A stretch of 64,000 nucleotides of DNA from Coenobita brevimanus (Eukaryota; Arthropoda; Malacostraca; Decapoda; Coenobitidae), in NCBI GenBank assembly GCA_032717465.1, contig CM064657.1, forward strand, positions 27,539,466-27,603,465. Reading direction: 5' to 3'. Shown piece by piece: positions 11,860-25,471 of the stretch; position 1 is the first letter of the stretch, and the number at the start of each line of letters is the position of its first letter. The translations under genes were made by a program, and so were the position numbers. The notes beneath the pieces are model-generated. The model searched no databases. It had not been told where the DNA came from and worked only from the letters and a program-made list of their open reading frames with translations.

Positions 11860-12141
11860 AACATAACCAAAACACCAGGCAATGGTTGATTCCCCCTCCT
11901 GGCTCACACGGTCTCATCTACGGCGTGGTGTTGCGTCAGTCGCTGGCGAAACTCCTCGCTCGTCTTCGAAACCGGTCTGATGATCATAATAAAACGCTGA
12001 CGACTTCTCATCCGCGCGCTCTCGATTTTCTCTGTCAAAGTCGTAAATTTTTATTGCCGTGAAGCACAGCTGGCTGGGACAGCAGCCGCGAAGAAAACGG
12101 GAGTCTGGCCCAATCTCGCTAGCTGGCTGGTTGGCCTGTGT

Positions 12142-12145
<4 letters not shown>
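11860..12145. other. G+C- and CpG-rich island of unknown nature
   Basis: This stretch has many CG dinucleotides (CGCGCGCTCTCG, GTTGCGTCAGTCGC), unlike its A/T-rich neighbours. A minus-strand frame of about 70 residues covers it but matches nothing I know. It could be a promoter/first-exon fragment or an unrecognised repeat. Confidence 0.3.

Positions 12146-12146
<1 letters not shown>

Positions 12147-12177
<31 letters not shown>
12147..12177. repeat. (GT)n microsatellite
   Basis: GT run of about 31 bp, followed at 12198-12235 by AAT/A-rich sequence. Confidence 0.95.
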
Positions 12178-12179
<2 letters not shown>

Positions 12180-12235
12180 GGAATATCATATGCTAACAAT
12201 AATAATAATAATAAAAAAAAAATAATAATAATAAT

Positions 12236-12320
12236 TCACTCTCATCTTAAATGTCGGGACCAACTGCCTAGCCCCGGGCTCCTACGCTCCTCATGGGGCA
12301 ATGTAGGATTGGATGATGGA
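12236..12320 (+). repeat. Rep-B interspersed repeat, copy 1
   Basis: About 85 bp that closely match 30325-30417 on the same strand, including TCACTCTCATCTTAAATGTC, GGGACCAACT/AGGACCAACTT, GGCTCCTACGCTCCTCA and GTAGGATTGGATGATG. It is followed immediately by (TGGA)n and then (AAT)n. This fits a short retroelement 3' end with a simple-repeat tail. Confidence 0.75.
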
Positions 12321-12334
12321 TGGATGGATGGATG

Positions 12335-12368
<34 letters not shown>

Positions 12369-12369
12369 T
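12315..12369. repeat. (GGAT)n(AAT)n tail microsatellite
   Basis: A short GGAT run switches to AAT right after Rep-B copy 1. Confidence 0.95.
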
Positions 12370-12437
12370 ATATATTTCTTCTGTGTATGGAAGTTGTTTG
12401 TAGCATTATATACCCTACATCTATCTGTCTATCTATA

Positions 12438-12440
<3 letters not shown>

Positions 12441-12472
<32 letters not shown>
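12441..12472. repeat. (CA)n microsatellite
   Basis: CA run of about 32 bp. Confidence 0.96.
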
Positions 12473-14390
<1,918 letters not shown>

Positions 14391-14432
<42 letters not shown>

Positions 14433-14575
14433 TAATAATAATAAACCCCCATGATACCTGCAGCACACTAATAACTCTGACAACATATTCATACACAGTG
14501 CGGCCCCTCTCCCTCCGCACCCCTTCCCTCACTGGCCAATAGTAATTTAAAATACACCTCTTATAACGAGCACAT
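14391..14575. repeat. duplicated (AAT)n + ~100-bp block, unit 1
   Basis: An AAT run (14391-14443) is followed by a block with TGACAACATATTCAT, CCCCT..CCCTCA.TGGCC, AGTAAT.TAAAATA and TAACGAGCACAT. The same order recurs at 14625-14790. Confidence 0.8.
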
Positions 14576-14595
14576 CACCAGCAACAATAGCACTA

Positions 14596-14790
14596 CTACT
14601 ATTACTACTACTACTGAAAGTAATAATAATAGTAATAATAATAATAAATAAAAATAATAATAATAATAATAATAATAATAGTAATCATAGTAATAACAAA
14701 GCGCCATAACCCTGTGACAACATATTCATTCCCCCCCCTCCCCTCATTGGCCGCCAGTAATGTAAAATAAACCGCTAATAACGAGCACAT
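14596..14790. repeat. duplicated (AAT)n + ~100-bp block, unit 2
   Basis: The second unit has a TAC/AAT-rich run (14596-14690) followed by a drifted copy of the block at 14471-14575. It lacks about 20 bp of the C-rich middle. The two units lie in direct tandem at about 225-235 bp spacing. Confidence 0.8.
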
Positions 14791-14874
14791 ATTTCCCACC
14801 CTAATGGGACGTAAAATGTCAACGGAACACCACCATTTTCACTACGGGTAAATATTCGCTGCCAGGGGAATATC

Positions 14875-15240
14875 TTAGGAGGGCTGGCTGGTAGGTAGTC
14901 TTGATATTATTACAGGTGGTGTGTGCGGGGGCGGACTGTGGAGAAAAGAGAGACGGGTGGGGGAAATATCAAAGAGGGTTATGTAAGTATGCTCGATATT
15001 TCTCGTATATCTGAAGATGGGAGAATATTTTGGTAAGTAGGGATCTGTGGAATGGAAGGGTGGAGGAATATCACCGGGTCGAGTGGGAATTCACGCATTC
15101 TCAATATCAGCCTCGAAGATAGGGTGAATACTTGAGCAAGAGGGGGATCGTGGAAAGGAGAGGAAGGGTTGCGGAGAAATATCATAGAGGATCAGATAGG
15201 TGTTATCGATGTAGGGGAGTAGATTGGGAGTTATGCAGAT
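14875..15240. repeat. four-unit ~100-bp tandem repeat
   Basis: The key phrase GGGGAAATATC (with variants) starts units at about 14875, 14961, 15063 and 15174. It is preceded by GTGGAAAGGAGAG-like text in the later units and followed by AGAGGRT...GATATT. The units are divergent. Confidence 0.6.
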
Positions 15241-15459
15241 AGGTAGTTATGCAAGACGGCACACGAGAGGAGTGAAGGTAGAGGAGGTGGCCCATGAGGG
15301 TTGGAACTGGAGTATTGAAAGCGACGAGTGGGATCATCATCATCATATTAGATCACTATCATCATAATTATTTTTATAGTTATTGACATTATCAACATTA
15401 TTATCACTGCTATTCACAATCAACATTCTCATTATCATCATCAAAAGTATCGTAATCAT

Positions 15460-15461
<2 letters not shown>

Positions 15462-15521
<60 letters not shown>
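15462..15521. repeat. (AC)n microsatellite
   Basis: AC run of about 60 bp, preceded by an ATC/ATT-rich patch (15330-15460). Confidence 0.98.
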
Positions 15522-15523
<2 letters not shown>

Positions 15524-15611
15524 GGTTAAAAAAAAAAAATGCCGGAATCATGAAGTAAAAATAGTCGAGGCAAAGATAGCATTACGTCAGGTCTTGGCGG
15601 AAAAAATTTGA

Positions 15612-15636
15612 GCTCATGAAAAATGTCGAATTCATG

Positions 15637-15670
<34 letters not shown>
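15612..15670. repeat. 9-bp inverted repeat followed by poly(A)
   Basis: GCTCATGAA (15612-15620) and its exact complement TTCATGAGC (15631-15639) flank a 10-base loop and are followed at once by 31 A residues (15640-15670). Two more homopolymer-rich patches lie downstream (T run near 15803-15818). It might mark a retroposed 3' end; no source gene is visible. Confidence 0.6.
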
Positions 15671-15672
<2 letters not shown>

Positions 15673-15978
15673 GGGGGGCGGGATACGGGCGGACATGGGC
15701 AAAATTACACACGGAACAACTTGGCTTATTCGATATTTGCTGACGTTTTTCTGCATTTTAATTCACTTTTTTCCTTTCCTTCCAGTGTTTTTTCTTTATT
15801 CTTTTTTTTTTTTTTTTTCATTCTCCAAAACTTTTCCACAACTTTCCGGGACTGAATGGTGAGTGAATGGAAGTGTGGGTCATTTTCCCTGGGCTTACTG
15901 ATGCTGGTTCTTCTACTGTGTGTTTTTTTTGTTTTTCATGTTTCTGGACCCTACTCATCCCATTAGCATATAAGTATA

Positions 15979-15980
15979 AT

Positions 15981-16015
<35 letters not shown>

Positions 16016-16030
16016 GAAGAAGATGATGAT
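15979..16030. repeat. (ATG)n microsatellite
   Basis: ATG run with AAG/AGA interruptions at its right end. Confidence 0.95.
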
Positions 16031-16082
16031 TTTATTTTTATGTATCCGTCTCTGGGCACAGGCTTAACATTCCATTCCCTAA

Positions 16083-16230
16083 GGTCCAGCCGTCTCCTAC
16101 GTGTCACATATCCTCACATGTCACCACTTCATCACCAACATCCGCGGTTTACATTGACTATACGCTAGGGGTGTCTCATTCAGGGCTGTTTGATGGTATT
16201 AGCGAGAGCGGTTCTGACATGTCGGCGTAG
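16083..16230. repeat. Rep-C interspersed repeat, copy 1
   Basis: It shares GTCACCACTTC, GTGTCTCATTCA and TGGTATTAGC, in that order, with 29950-30080. Alignment between the phrases is loose. No coding potential. Confidence 0.5.
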
Positions 16231-16244
16231 CAGTAAAAATGTGC

Positions 16245-16446
16245 TTAAACCCTTTCAATATGGTGACGTCTTTTTGCATTTTATTCTTAGTAACTCCAGA
16301 CGACTGTAGTAACCTTAGGAAAAATGGCTCTTACTGAAAGGGTTAAAGAAAGTTGTGTCTAAGCCTTCCAGTTCCTAAATTCTAACCTATGCTGAATAAA
16401 ATCGTCAGGACATAGTTACTTGAAATAAATGTCATCGGTTTGAAGT
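16245..16446. mobile_element. MITE-1 copy, left half well kept
   Basis: It begins TTAAACCCTTTCAATATGGT, carries GATGACGT-like and CTCCAGACGACTG blocks, and reaches a second TTAA at 16343-16346 (ACTGAAAGGGTTAA), giving a ~102-bp sub-unit with inverted ends. Sequence to about 16446 holds the opposite arm (GCTGAATAAAATCGTCAGG), so the whole is a composite or full element of about 200 bp. Confidence 0.7.
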
Positions 16447-16562
16447 TCGCGTTTTTTTTCGAACAAGAGATCAATTCCTGACTAAATTAACCTCACTTAC
16501 TTAATATAATCGGTATCCCAGATCAACGGAAACATAATCATCATAATCTTTCGCTGCTTTCC

Positions 16563-17076
<514 letters not shown>

Positions 17077-17238
17077 CATGACAAAAGTTTCCCGACTCGA
17101 TTAAACGCCCCTCTGAAATATCCAAAAGGGGGGTTGGGGTGTGACGCTGTATACTTCCGTGTCCTGTTGATTTACAGTCAGAGTTGTAAAGTTTGACACC
17201 ATTTTCATTATGTGCAGACCAACTTTATTATCGACCCA

Positions 17239-17372
17239 GCATTTTCACAGACTCAGTATATTCCTAGGCTTAGCATTTTCCTAGGCACAGTATTTTCCTA
17301 GGCGCAGCATTTTCCTAGACGTAGCATTTTCCCTAACGACATTTCCCAAGACGCAGCATTTTCCCACGCCGA
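17239..17372. repeat. ~18-22-bp minisatellite
   Basis: Units of the form CCTAGGCGCAGCATTTT repeat about six times (GGCTTAGCATTTT, GGCACAGTATTTT, GGCGCAGCATTTT, GACGTAGCATTTT, GACGCAGCATTTT). Later units drift to CCC in place of CCTAGG. Confidence 0.85.
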
Positions 17373-18256
17373 TATACAGTATACATACGCAAGCAAATAA
17401 ATAAAAGAAAGTAACGGCAAGCCCCACATTAGCCACTGTAAGATGTATGACCCTAAGGCTACGCTACTGTAGCCTAGAATATAATTATAAAAGAGTAAGA
17501 GACCGAAATGCGCCCCTGGTAGCATTACACAGTAGAAACCCCCCCTGGCTGCCCCTGAACGTTTCGAGTCGATGCAAGTGGCACCTGATCATCACTCCAA
17601 GCGAATGAGACTAATATACTTCAGTCAAGACATGTATGGATAAAATGAAAGTTTATACCAGCGCCCTAGGCCGTCCGGTGTATGAGGGCAGCACGTGCTT
17701 ACTGTTCCTCTGGTAGCATGACGAAAACTGATTTAAACATCAAACATCATAAAACTTTCCAAGCTCAGCTTTGCTGCTTTTATTCATCCCGTCTGCTTCC
17801 CCACGCGTCACAATCCTAGCCCATCTGGCCCACCCATTTCCCCCCACCCCACCTGGTTTCTGACACCCACATCGGACGTCTAAAGGAAATCTTCCCATTG
17901 CCTCTGCCTTCCTTCGTAGGCTACAGCACTCGTCTTCAAAGGGTGTATTAGTCCTGCCCTGCCTCCCATCCACCAGCAGCCCAGGCCGTCGTGCCCACTC
18001 TTCTGAACCGACCTGCACTGACCTGATTGGGCCGGAAATAACGTAAAGGATCAAAACGAATCTGAATTAGCCTGAAGTGACCGCAAGAGTAACGTGTTTG
18101 GTGGATAATAACGGGCCACTCTGACGAACGAGCTTTTTGTGGAATAAGGGATGTTACTGTGAAAACGGTTACTATTGACTTTTCTACCAGTTCTCTTTGA
18201 TTACACGTCGCCTGTTACCAAGCTTTTCTCTCCCAATGCTAGCTAGGCTATTTCAC
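17373..18256. other. no gene recognised
   Basis: Mixed sequence. A 104-codon minus-strand frame at 17740-18054 lies in a C-rich stretch and has no recognisable domain. Confidence 0.4.

Positions 18257-18317
<61 letters not shown>
18257..18317. repeat. (GT)n microsatellite
   Basis: GT run of about 60 bp. A T run lies downstream at 18457-18478. Confidence 0.98.
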
Positions 18318-18319
<2 letters not shown>

Positions 18320-18499
18320 TCTACTGCCACCGATCCTAACACTCAGGGAAACAGTCACTGGGGGCCGAAGAGAGATTGCCAAGTGTCATGGGGCACTTGA
18401 AGCAGGACTTTTTGAGTCACTCGCTGAAAAGTCCCTCCCCTCCCCCCCCCACCACTTTTTTTTTTTTTTTTTTTTTTTGCAACACTGGGAAGTCCTATT

Positions 18500-20479
18500 C
18501 AGCGATGGGCTGAAAGTCGGCCCTGCCCTCACACCGTGATCCCGTTACATCACCAACCGCACCATGATCGCTGAGTACTTCACGATGTACTTCAACTGTG
18601 TACAGAAGTTTCTCTCTTATTCCGTTTACTTCCTCTACTACAGGTCATTAATTGCAAGGCTATATTCGCACATATTAATGCTTTAGACTATATTAAATAA
18701 TCATGATGTTGGAAATGGTTATATATGCATGCAAAATTTGTAGCAAAAACTGAGAAAATATGAACATAAATACGCACTTCAAGTAAGTTGACATACATGC
18801 AGTACTGATAAGATAGTAAGTTCTAATTATTTTTACTGGATCGATGCTACTCATCAGCGGTGGTCCTTTGTCCTTTATTTTTAAGATCACAGGAGAAGTG
18901 CACGGTGAGGTAAAGTAACAAACAAATCGTTGTAGTCTGATCATTACCACCAATTTCATATTCAATCACATTACCGAACTATAAGCAAACCTAAATGATC
19001 ATTTCAGAGGGGGTGGCGGAAAGAATATATAACACACGACACCCTTACCAGTGACGGGTGTCCTGATACAGCCCGTGCAGCTATACCCTGGGGAGTCACT
19101 TGGCTGTACACGAATCCATCACGTACAGTTCCTGTCCACTGACGTGTCAGTTACGGCCTTGCTAATGTTCAGCAATTATAACGTTCCTGATTTTTTCCTT
19201 TTTAGATACTACTTTAAAGACAATGGTGGGGTGAAGAATTATCCCTGAAAATTGTCTAGTGAAGGAAAAGAAAAAAAAAAGTACTCTGAAGCTAAAAAAA
19301 TGCTAACATATTCATCTGCATATCCGCATATGTAAATGCATATTTATCTTAGGGCTTCTCATTATAATTCCTTTCTATCATCTTATATTCAGTTATTAAC
19401 ATCCCTCCCCTCAGAAAAAAAAAAAAATTGTAAAGCTGATGTCTACATTACCAATGTTTCATCCACTTATCAGGTTAGTGAATCCACATCATTATCCTGA
19501 TCATCATCATCACAGTGTATAAACAAAGTGGGTAGGATCCCAAAGAAAGTACAACACGGTTTTAACTCCTCTTCAAGCCTTCGAAATTTTTACTTTTGGT
19601 ATCCACAGTACAATACCCTGTTAACAATAGCTTCAAATGCATTTATGAACTTACGTTTTCCTAGTTTATAATCAAGAATTGTCCCAAAGTAGTTAATGTA
19701 AATTAACTTCTCAGCATCAGTAATGGAGATATAGATTCTTGCTTTACTTTTACAGCTTTTGTTGCTACAAATCCTCAATAGCGGATTTAAAACCGGAGTT
19801 ATCAGTGTACTACAAGGTCACCATCCGTCTTAAACATTATTCTCATGCTATTAATACTTACTTCTGTGGAATAAATTTTCAAAGCCTGTTCCTTCGTATG
19901 CTTAAAGTTACAGCCGCTACAGTAGCCTTTTAGACGCAATGTGTGACCTTCATCAGAGTTTGTATGATGCCAACTGCTGTAATATTAATCGGTAATCCAT
20001 TTAATTCATTAAACTTTACTTATTTAAAAAATGGGGGGGTCCTTTCAAGGGTGGGGGCTCGAGGCACGTCCCTATCGTGCCTGTTGGATAATCTGGCACT
20101 AAATGTGCACACTGCACAAGCATCTAGAAACGAATGGACCTTGTCTGATTTTGTTCATTTTTTGTTTACACATCTTCATAGGAAACAGTTTTAGCAGGCA
20201 CTGGGCCTTTGGTTCTTTCTGCAAAATAGAAATGTTTTGAGTATCAGATGTTAAACTGAAAGTTACAGGAGTGGTTTCAAGCTACTTTTACACCAGGCTA
20301 CACTTCTTAGAATAATGAATATTATATAATGTTAGGCAAAATTGAATTCTGTATTGTATGTAAGCGTGTGTTGCTGAGTTATGGGTTATCTCTCCTCAGC
20401 TGCACCCTCTCCAGTTATTATTGGTTATGGCTTCTATTATCACAAGAGGGCCACAATATATTGCTTTCCTTCTTTTAGC
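18500..20479. other. no gene or repeat recognised
   Basis: About 2 kb of A/T-rich single-copy-looking sequence. Frames of 60-90 codons on either strand have no motifs. This is the longest stretch of the window in which I see nothing. Confidence 0.4.
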
Positions 20480-21700
20480 CTCAGCTCTACTCCTTCGCAC
20501 ACCGTTCATCTCTCTTCACACAGCGTTCCTTTCCCATTCGACAAGTTCCCCAATATCGTATGACGTTCCCCTTCTTCGTACACCGTTTCTCTCTTACCAA
20601 GGTGTACAAAGGAAAACAAACAGTAACCGACATGTTGATCCTTTCGAGTCTGTTTGCAAAAGGGAAGGCTTTAACCACGAAAACTAATCTATGAGTTAGG
20701 GGTAAGGATAGAATAGCAGGAAGGCTCCCTCCTCCCACCCACCAAACTCTCCAGTCGAAGGCGGCAGGAAATAGTGAGAAGGAGCACCAAGCAACATGGA
20801 ACTGTCATGTCCTCATGCCGTTCCTCTTTTCACACCGATCCCTTTCTTCTTCTGGGATTCCGGTTCACCTCATATCGTTTCCCTCCTCCTCCTCATGACG
20901 TTCCCTTAATCCGCACATCATTCATCCCCTTTATCACACAACCCCTCTCTTCCTCGAACCCTTTCCTTTTTTCTCGTGCCGTTCAGTTCTTCCCATGCTG
21001 TTATCCTCCCTCTCATGCCGTTCTCTTTGTTGGCTCGCTGTTTATCTTCCTTCGTAAACCGTTCATTTCCCTTCACATACTGTTTCTCTCATTCAAGTGC
21101 CGTTCATCTCCTTCACATACTGTTCTTCTCGTATCGTTTCCCATTCTTATGCACTTCTTTTTCCCGAATCGTTCCTTCTTTCGCACTCCGTTTCTCTCCC
21201 TTTATACGTCGTTCCTCTACGTTCCGGTGTCGTTCCTTTCCTTCTGATGCTGTTCCTTACTTTCTAACGCCATTAATTTTCTACTTATGCCGTTCTTTTT
21301 CTTATGTCGTCACTCATCTTTGCATGTTACCCGTCACACACCACTCCTCTCTCTCACACACGCCTTTCCTCTTCCTCATACACGCCGTTCCTCTCCCACA
21401 CACACGCCGTTCCTCTCCCACACACACGCCGTTCCTCTCCCTCACACACGGCATTTCTCTCCCCAACACACGCCGTTCCTCTCCCTCACACACGCCGCTC
21501 CTCTCCCTCACACAAGCCGTTCCTCTCCCTCACACACGTCGTTCCTCTCCCACACACATTAGCCGTTTCTCTCCCTCACACTCACCGTTCCCCTCCCTCA
21601 CACACGCCGTTCCTCTCCCTCACACACGCCGTTCCCCTCCCTCACACACGCCGTTCCTCTCCCTCACACACGCCGTTCCTCTCCCTCACACTCGCCGTTC

Positions 21701-21739
<39 letters not shown>

Positions 21740-21775
21740 GTCGTTCCTCTCTCTCCGTTCCTCTCCCTGGCGCGA
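20480..21775. repeat. pyrimidine-rich minisatellite with homogeneous 22-bp core
   Basis: CCGTTCCTCTCCCTCACACA is the core unit, near-perfect and tandem from about 21343 to 21700 (roughly 16 units). To the left, from 20480, the CGTTC...TTC phrase survives at irregular 25-40-bp spacing, so the array grades from decayed to homogeneous. It ends in CT and AC runs (21700-21740). Frames of 326 and 197 codons through it are repeat translations (SLTHAVPLPHTRRSSP-like). Confidence 0.85.
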
Positions 21776-21789
21776 CGCTCCATCATTCC

Positions 21790-22255
21790 GGACGACAAAT
21801 CATGACAGGAGAGTATGTAGGACGAGGGAGGGGAGGGGAGGAGGTGCAGGGGAATGGCAGACAAAGGTGTGCAAGATGGAGGGAAGGGGGAGGTTGATGG
21901 GGGAATGTGCGAGGGAGTTGGGAGGGAGGAGGTGTGGGAAGCAGGGAAGAGGGTAGTGTAGCTGATGGGGGAGGTGGGAGGAAGCAGGTGTGGGGAGGTG
22001 GGGAGGATTAAGGGTGGGGGGTTCAAGGTGGTGAAGGAGGTTGTGTGAGAGCAGGTGTGGGGAGGAGGTGTGGGGAGCAGGTGTGGGGAGGAGGTGTGGG
22101 GAGGAGGTGTGGGGAGGAGGTGTGGGAGCAGGTGTGGGGGAGGTGGGGAGGAGGTGTGGGAGCAGGTGTGGGGGAGGTGGGGAGGAGGTGTGGGAGCAGG
22201 TGTGGGGGAGGTGGGGAGGAGGAGGTGTGGGAGTTGTGTGTAGGGGGGACTAAAC
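21790..22255. repeat. purine-rich minisatellite (GGTGTGGGGAGGA units)
   Basis: GGAGGTGTGGG and GAGCAGGTGTGG units of 13-40 bp. A clear higher-order unit of about 40 bp (GGGAGCAGGTGTGGGGGAGG plus TGGGGAGGAGGTGT) repeats from about 22120 to 22220. The purine strand is now the top strand, opposite to the array just to the left. Confidence 0.85.
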
Positions 22256-22550
22256 AGGGAATACGGACATATTAGCAGGAACAACAGTGCCCTAATTTAA
22301 TTCTCAAGCAACGAGAAGCCACTCATGAGCTCAGAAAACTCGTCTGGCAGTAGCATTAAAGAAATACCGAAACAGTGGCTACGAGTTTTGTGTGCACCTC
22401 TAAGGTTTACACTTTCAACTCATCATTTGATTTTAGTTTGATGAAATTCTGACGCAGTTGGAGGGCTTATATATATAAAAAAAGAAAGAAACAAAGAAAA
22501 AAAAAAAGAGCCTATCCTACAGAGATCAACCTGCTGGACTTGGGTTATTG

Positions 22551-22745
22551 TTAACTGCTTGACTCTGATGATGTATTTCTTATTTCATTCTAGGTACTGA
22601 GAGGCTTAGAGAGCACCCTTATAATGAAATGATTAGTAAAGGCTGAACCTAACCCCTCCACACTGAAAAGCCTCTCCTAAACTGAATAAAACAGTCTGAA
22701 GATAACAAGGAATAAGTAAAAACGAAGCTCTCTGACAGAAGGTGA
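22551..22745. mobile_element. MITE-1 copy
   Basis: It begins TTAACTGCTTGACTCTGATG and carries the internal AGGCTGAACCTAACCCCTCC and the right-arm block CTCTCCTAAACTGAATAAAA, followed by GTCTGAAGATAACAAGGAAT. The right terminus is worn. Confidence 0.6.
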
Positions 22746-22813
22746 CTAGTCCACAATGTATCTCTCTTCATTAGGGTAGAAATAAAGCATAACAGGAACA
22801 AGGAACGGTACGC

Positions 22814-22880
22814 TTAAGCCTTTCACGACCATGATGTATTTTATTTGATTCGTATTCAGTCTGGTATGGCGGGTAAGCTA
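22814..22880. mobile_element. MITE-1 left-end fragment
   Basis: TTAAGCCTTTCACGACCATG followed by ATGTATTTTATTTGATT and TTCAGTCTGG matches the first quarter of MITE-1; the rest is absent. Confidence 0.5.
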
Positions 22881-23306
22881 CGCGAGACACCCAGACTAAT
22901 GATGTTGGAGCAGCCGCACAAGCGTTAACACACGAGAAATATAGGTACACAGAAACAAAAATAATTACAACAAAATAAGTGGATCGATGGGCTAAAACAG
23001 AAGCCACAGAAGCAACAGAAACAGTAAGAAGCGATAGGAAAAACCGAGCAACGGGAAATGATGCGCAGAAAGAAGAGATAACGGGGAGAAAGGAAAAATA
23101 ATGAGGGCAATAGAAAATAATGGGGTACAAAGCGACAGGGGAAATGACGTGTATTGAATCGATGAAGAGCAAGACGATGGATGAAACTATATTTTATTCA
23201 AGTCTGCCGCTTCCATCCGATGCTGTATTTAATTACGGCTGCCGACAGACGATTTTAGTCAACTTAGAAGAGAATTGTCGAGCTAGAGGAGTTAGATACA
23301 GCCTCC

Positions 23307-23465
23307 ATTAACCTCTTCCTTTCGAGAAGTCTCCAAAAAGTTTAATAAAGTCATCTGATAGAATATATATAAAAAAATCTATTGCAAGTGCGAAATGGTA
23401 TTAAAGGGATAAATACTGGACGATTTTGCTCAGCTGAGAGAAATTCTAGCAGTCAAAGGGTCAAA
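23307..23465. mobile_element. MITE-1 fragments
   Basis: A right half (TTAACCTCTTCC, TAATAAAGTCATCTGATAG, ATTAAAGGGATAAA) is followed by a piece of left arm (GGACGATTTTGCTCAGCTGA). A further GTTCAGCTGAGAGGAA piece lies near 23536-23552. Confidence 0.5.
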
Positions 23466-23579
23466 AATTACTTCCACTGAACTTTTCGTAGCTGAGGACG
23501 CACCTGGGAAATACGTTTTAACTAAAAGCAGATTACTGTTCAGCTGAGAGGAACTGTGGTTGTCAAAGGGCTTTAGAAG

Positions 23580-24086
23580 CGTGGACGAAATGTAAGAAAA
23601 AAATGTTTTGCGAGGGAAGATGGATTTAAAAACACCTTAGAAGTTTGAGAGACATGAAATTGTGAGAACACGAAAAAAAGAAGAAAAAAAAAAAAAGGCA
23701 AAAATAGATGAGATATAAGATGGCTGAGTGAGGCGTAATGGGAGGTGTGGTCTATTTTCACCACCTAAGGGGCCTAAAGATAGAAAACCTACTTCTGTGT
23801 TTGTCAGTTTTCCTATCTCTGGAACCTACGCACCCCATTTAGAACAAGGGAAACTGGGTATGGATGATGCTGATGCTGATGACATGGACTCTGAAAATAA
23901 CATACTAGTAATGTGATAGAAGTGGAAAGTGAAGAATAATAAAGCTGATGCAAAGGAAGTAAAAATGAGAAACAAAAGAAGAAAGATGTGGGAAGGGGTA
24001 TGGAAAAGAAAGAGAGGGGTGGCGTGGAGTGCATTAAGCGTAAATGAGATTATCTTAATAATGAACACAGATGAGGATAACAAATG

Positions 24087-24089
<3 letters not shown>
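23580..24089. repeat. purine-rich low-complexity sequence
   Basis: A/G-rich top strand without a clear unit, leading into the GA run. The long minus-strand frame across it becomes SLSL and CVCV in the two microsatellites. Confidence 0.5.

Positions 24090-24155
<66 letters not shown>
24090..24155. repeat. (GA)n microsatellite
   Basis: GA run of about 66 bp. Confidence 0.98.
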
Positions 24156-24157
<2 letters not shown>

Positions 24158-24292
24158 GAGGGGGAATGAAGAACTGACAAGAGGGAAGCGAGTGAGAGAG
24201 AACCTGAGGGGAGGGTAGAGAATGATGGACAAACAGGCGACAAAATACACGACTAAAAGAAGACCGTGAGAAACTGAGGGAAAACATGACTG

Positions 24293-24294
<2 letters not shown>

Positions 24295-24356
<62 letters not shown>
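24295..24356. repeat. (AC)n microsatellite
   Basis: AC run of about 62 bp. Confidence 0.98.
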
Positions 24357-24359
<3 letters not shown>

Positions 24360-24671
24360 TTTTAGTTTCCTTCTGTCTATTTAGTTATCCATTTATCAAC
24401 CATCTGTGTAGTTCTATTCTTCTCTTAACTCTTCTCGCCTGAACTGTAAGTGTACTCGTATTCAGTTGAAGCTTCCTTGACGGGAGGGATGATGACGATG
24501 ATGCTTTCTCCTTTATATTATGTCCTTTTTATATGCGAGTACGGTATAATTGTTTTGTTTTATATGCACTCTATGGCTGTGCATGTACTGTACGTAATTG
24601 GGTAAGGAAACCAATACACAATATATGATGTAGCACTCGGAGTAGTAGTAATAATAGTAAAACTAAAACCC

Positions 24672-24955
24672 CTGTCTGTCTGGCCTAGTAGACCCATCAA
24701 CCGCAAGCAAACAATCGGCCGTGCAGGGAACAGTGTAGAGGTTTGATTGCTGATTGGACGCTGCATTTGCGTCTCTCCAACCAGTTAACAGGCTCCACGA
24801 CACTCCGTTAGTGGGTTATATGGTTACCACCCAGCGTTGTAAACGGTCTTAATACAGGAATCCATTAGGCTTGTCACTCAGTGTAGAGCTACCTAAGGAA
24901 AAAACAGGCAGCACTACATCAAGTAAGTGGATGATGGTCGCCACCACCTATCATT
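24672..24955. repeat. Rep-A interspersed repeat, copy 2
   Basis: Same order and orientation of shared blocks as 2776-3250, but shorter. The 12-bp hairpin of copy 1 is degraded here. Divergence and indels point to old copies. Confidence 0.75.
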
Positions 24956-25471
24956 AGCACTCTGGGTAATAATGTAAATAGGCAAATTTTATAAGCAATA
25001 CTCAGAAAAAATCTGCTGCAGTTTGCTCACTTACCATTCCAGTGGTAATCATTCATCTTTCCTCAGTAGTTCCTCAAGCCTCCACTCAAGAATTTCCCTT
25101 ACCTGTAAAAAAAGAAAAATAAATAAGTTTGTCTCGCCGTGCCATAGACGAAAGATATCAAATAATAATTTATAAAAACAGGACACGATAACATACTAGG
25201 AAATGGTACGATTTCACTCTACGAGAAACCATGAAAAATTAAAATGTCAAATTACGTACAAGAGCATCATCACGGATAATGACATCATAGCCTTTATGTA
25301 CAATGTACTGTATAATCCTACCTCACGAACCTCCATCCAGGTCACTCTAAATATATAGTCAAAAACTTATGATCAGCTTCCACGCGTGACAAAACCAGTC
25401 TTTGCAGTAAGGACAAAGGAGAGTGAAGAATCTTCCTCCTATGTCTCTTATTCTTCTTGCAAGGATGAAGC

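Noticed and set aside
21343..21700. CRISPR-like regular repeats
   Set aside because: Units are contiguous with no spacers, and the composition and context are eukaryotic.
20976..21956. 326-codon frame with a regular SLTHAVPLPHTRR repeat, possibly a repetitive surface protein
   Set aside because: The 22-bp unit is C/T-rich and nearly free of stops in several frames. Overlapping frames give other equally regular peptides, and the frame runs into unrelated G-rich sequence with no domain or codon bias.
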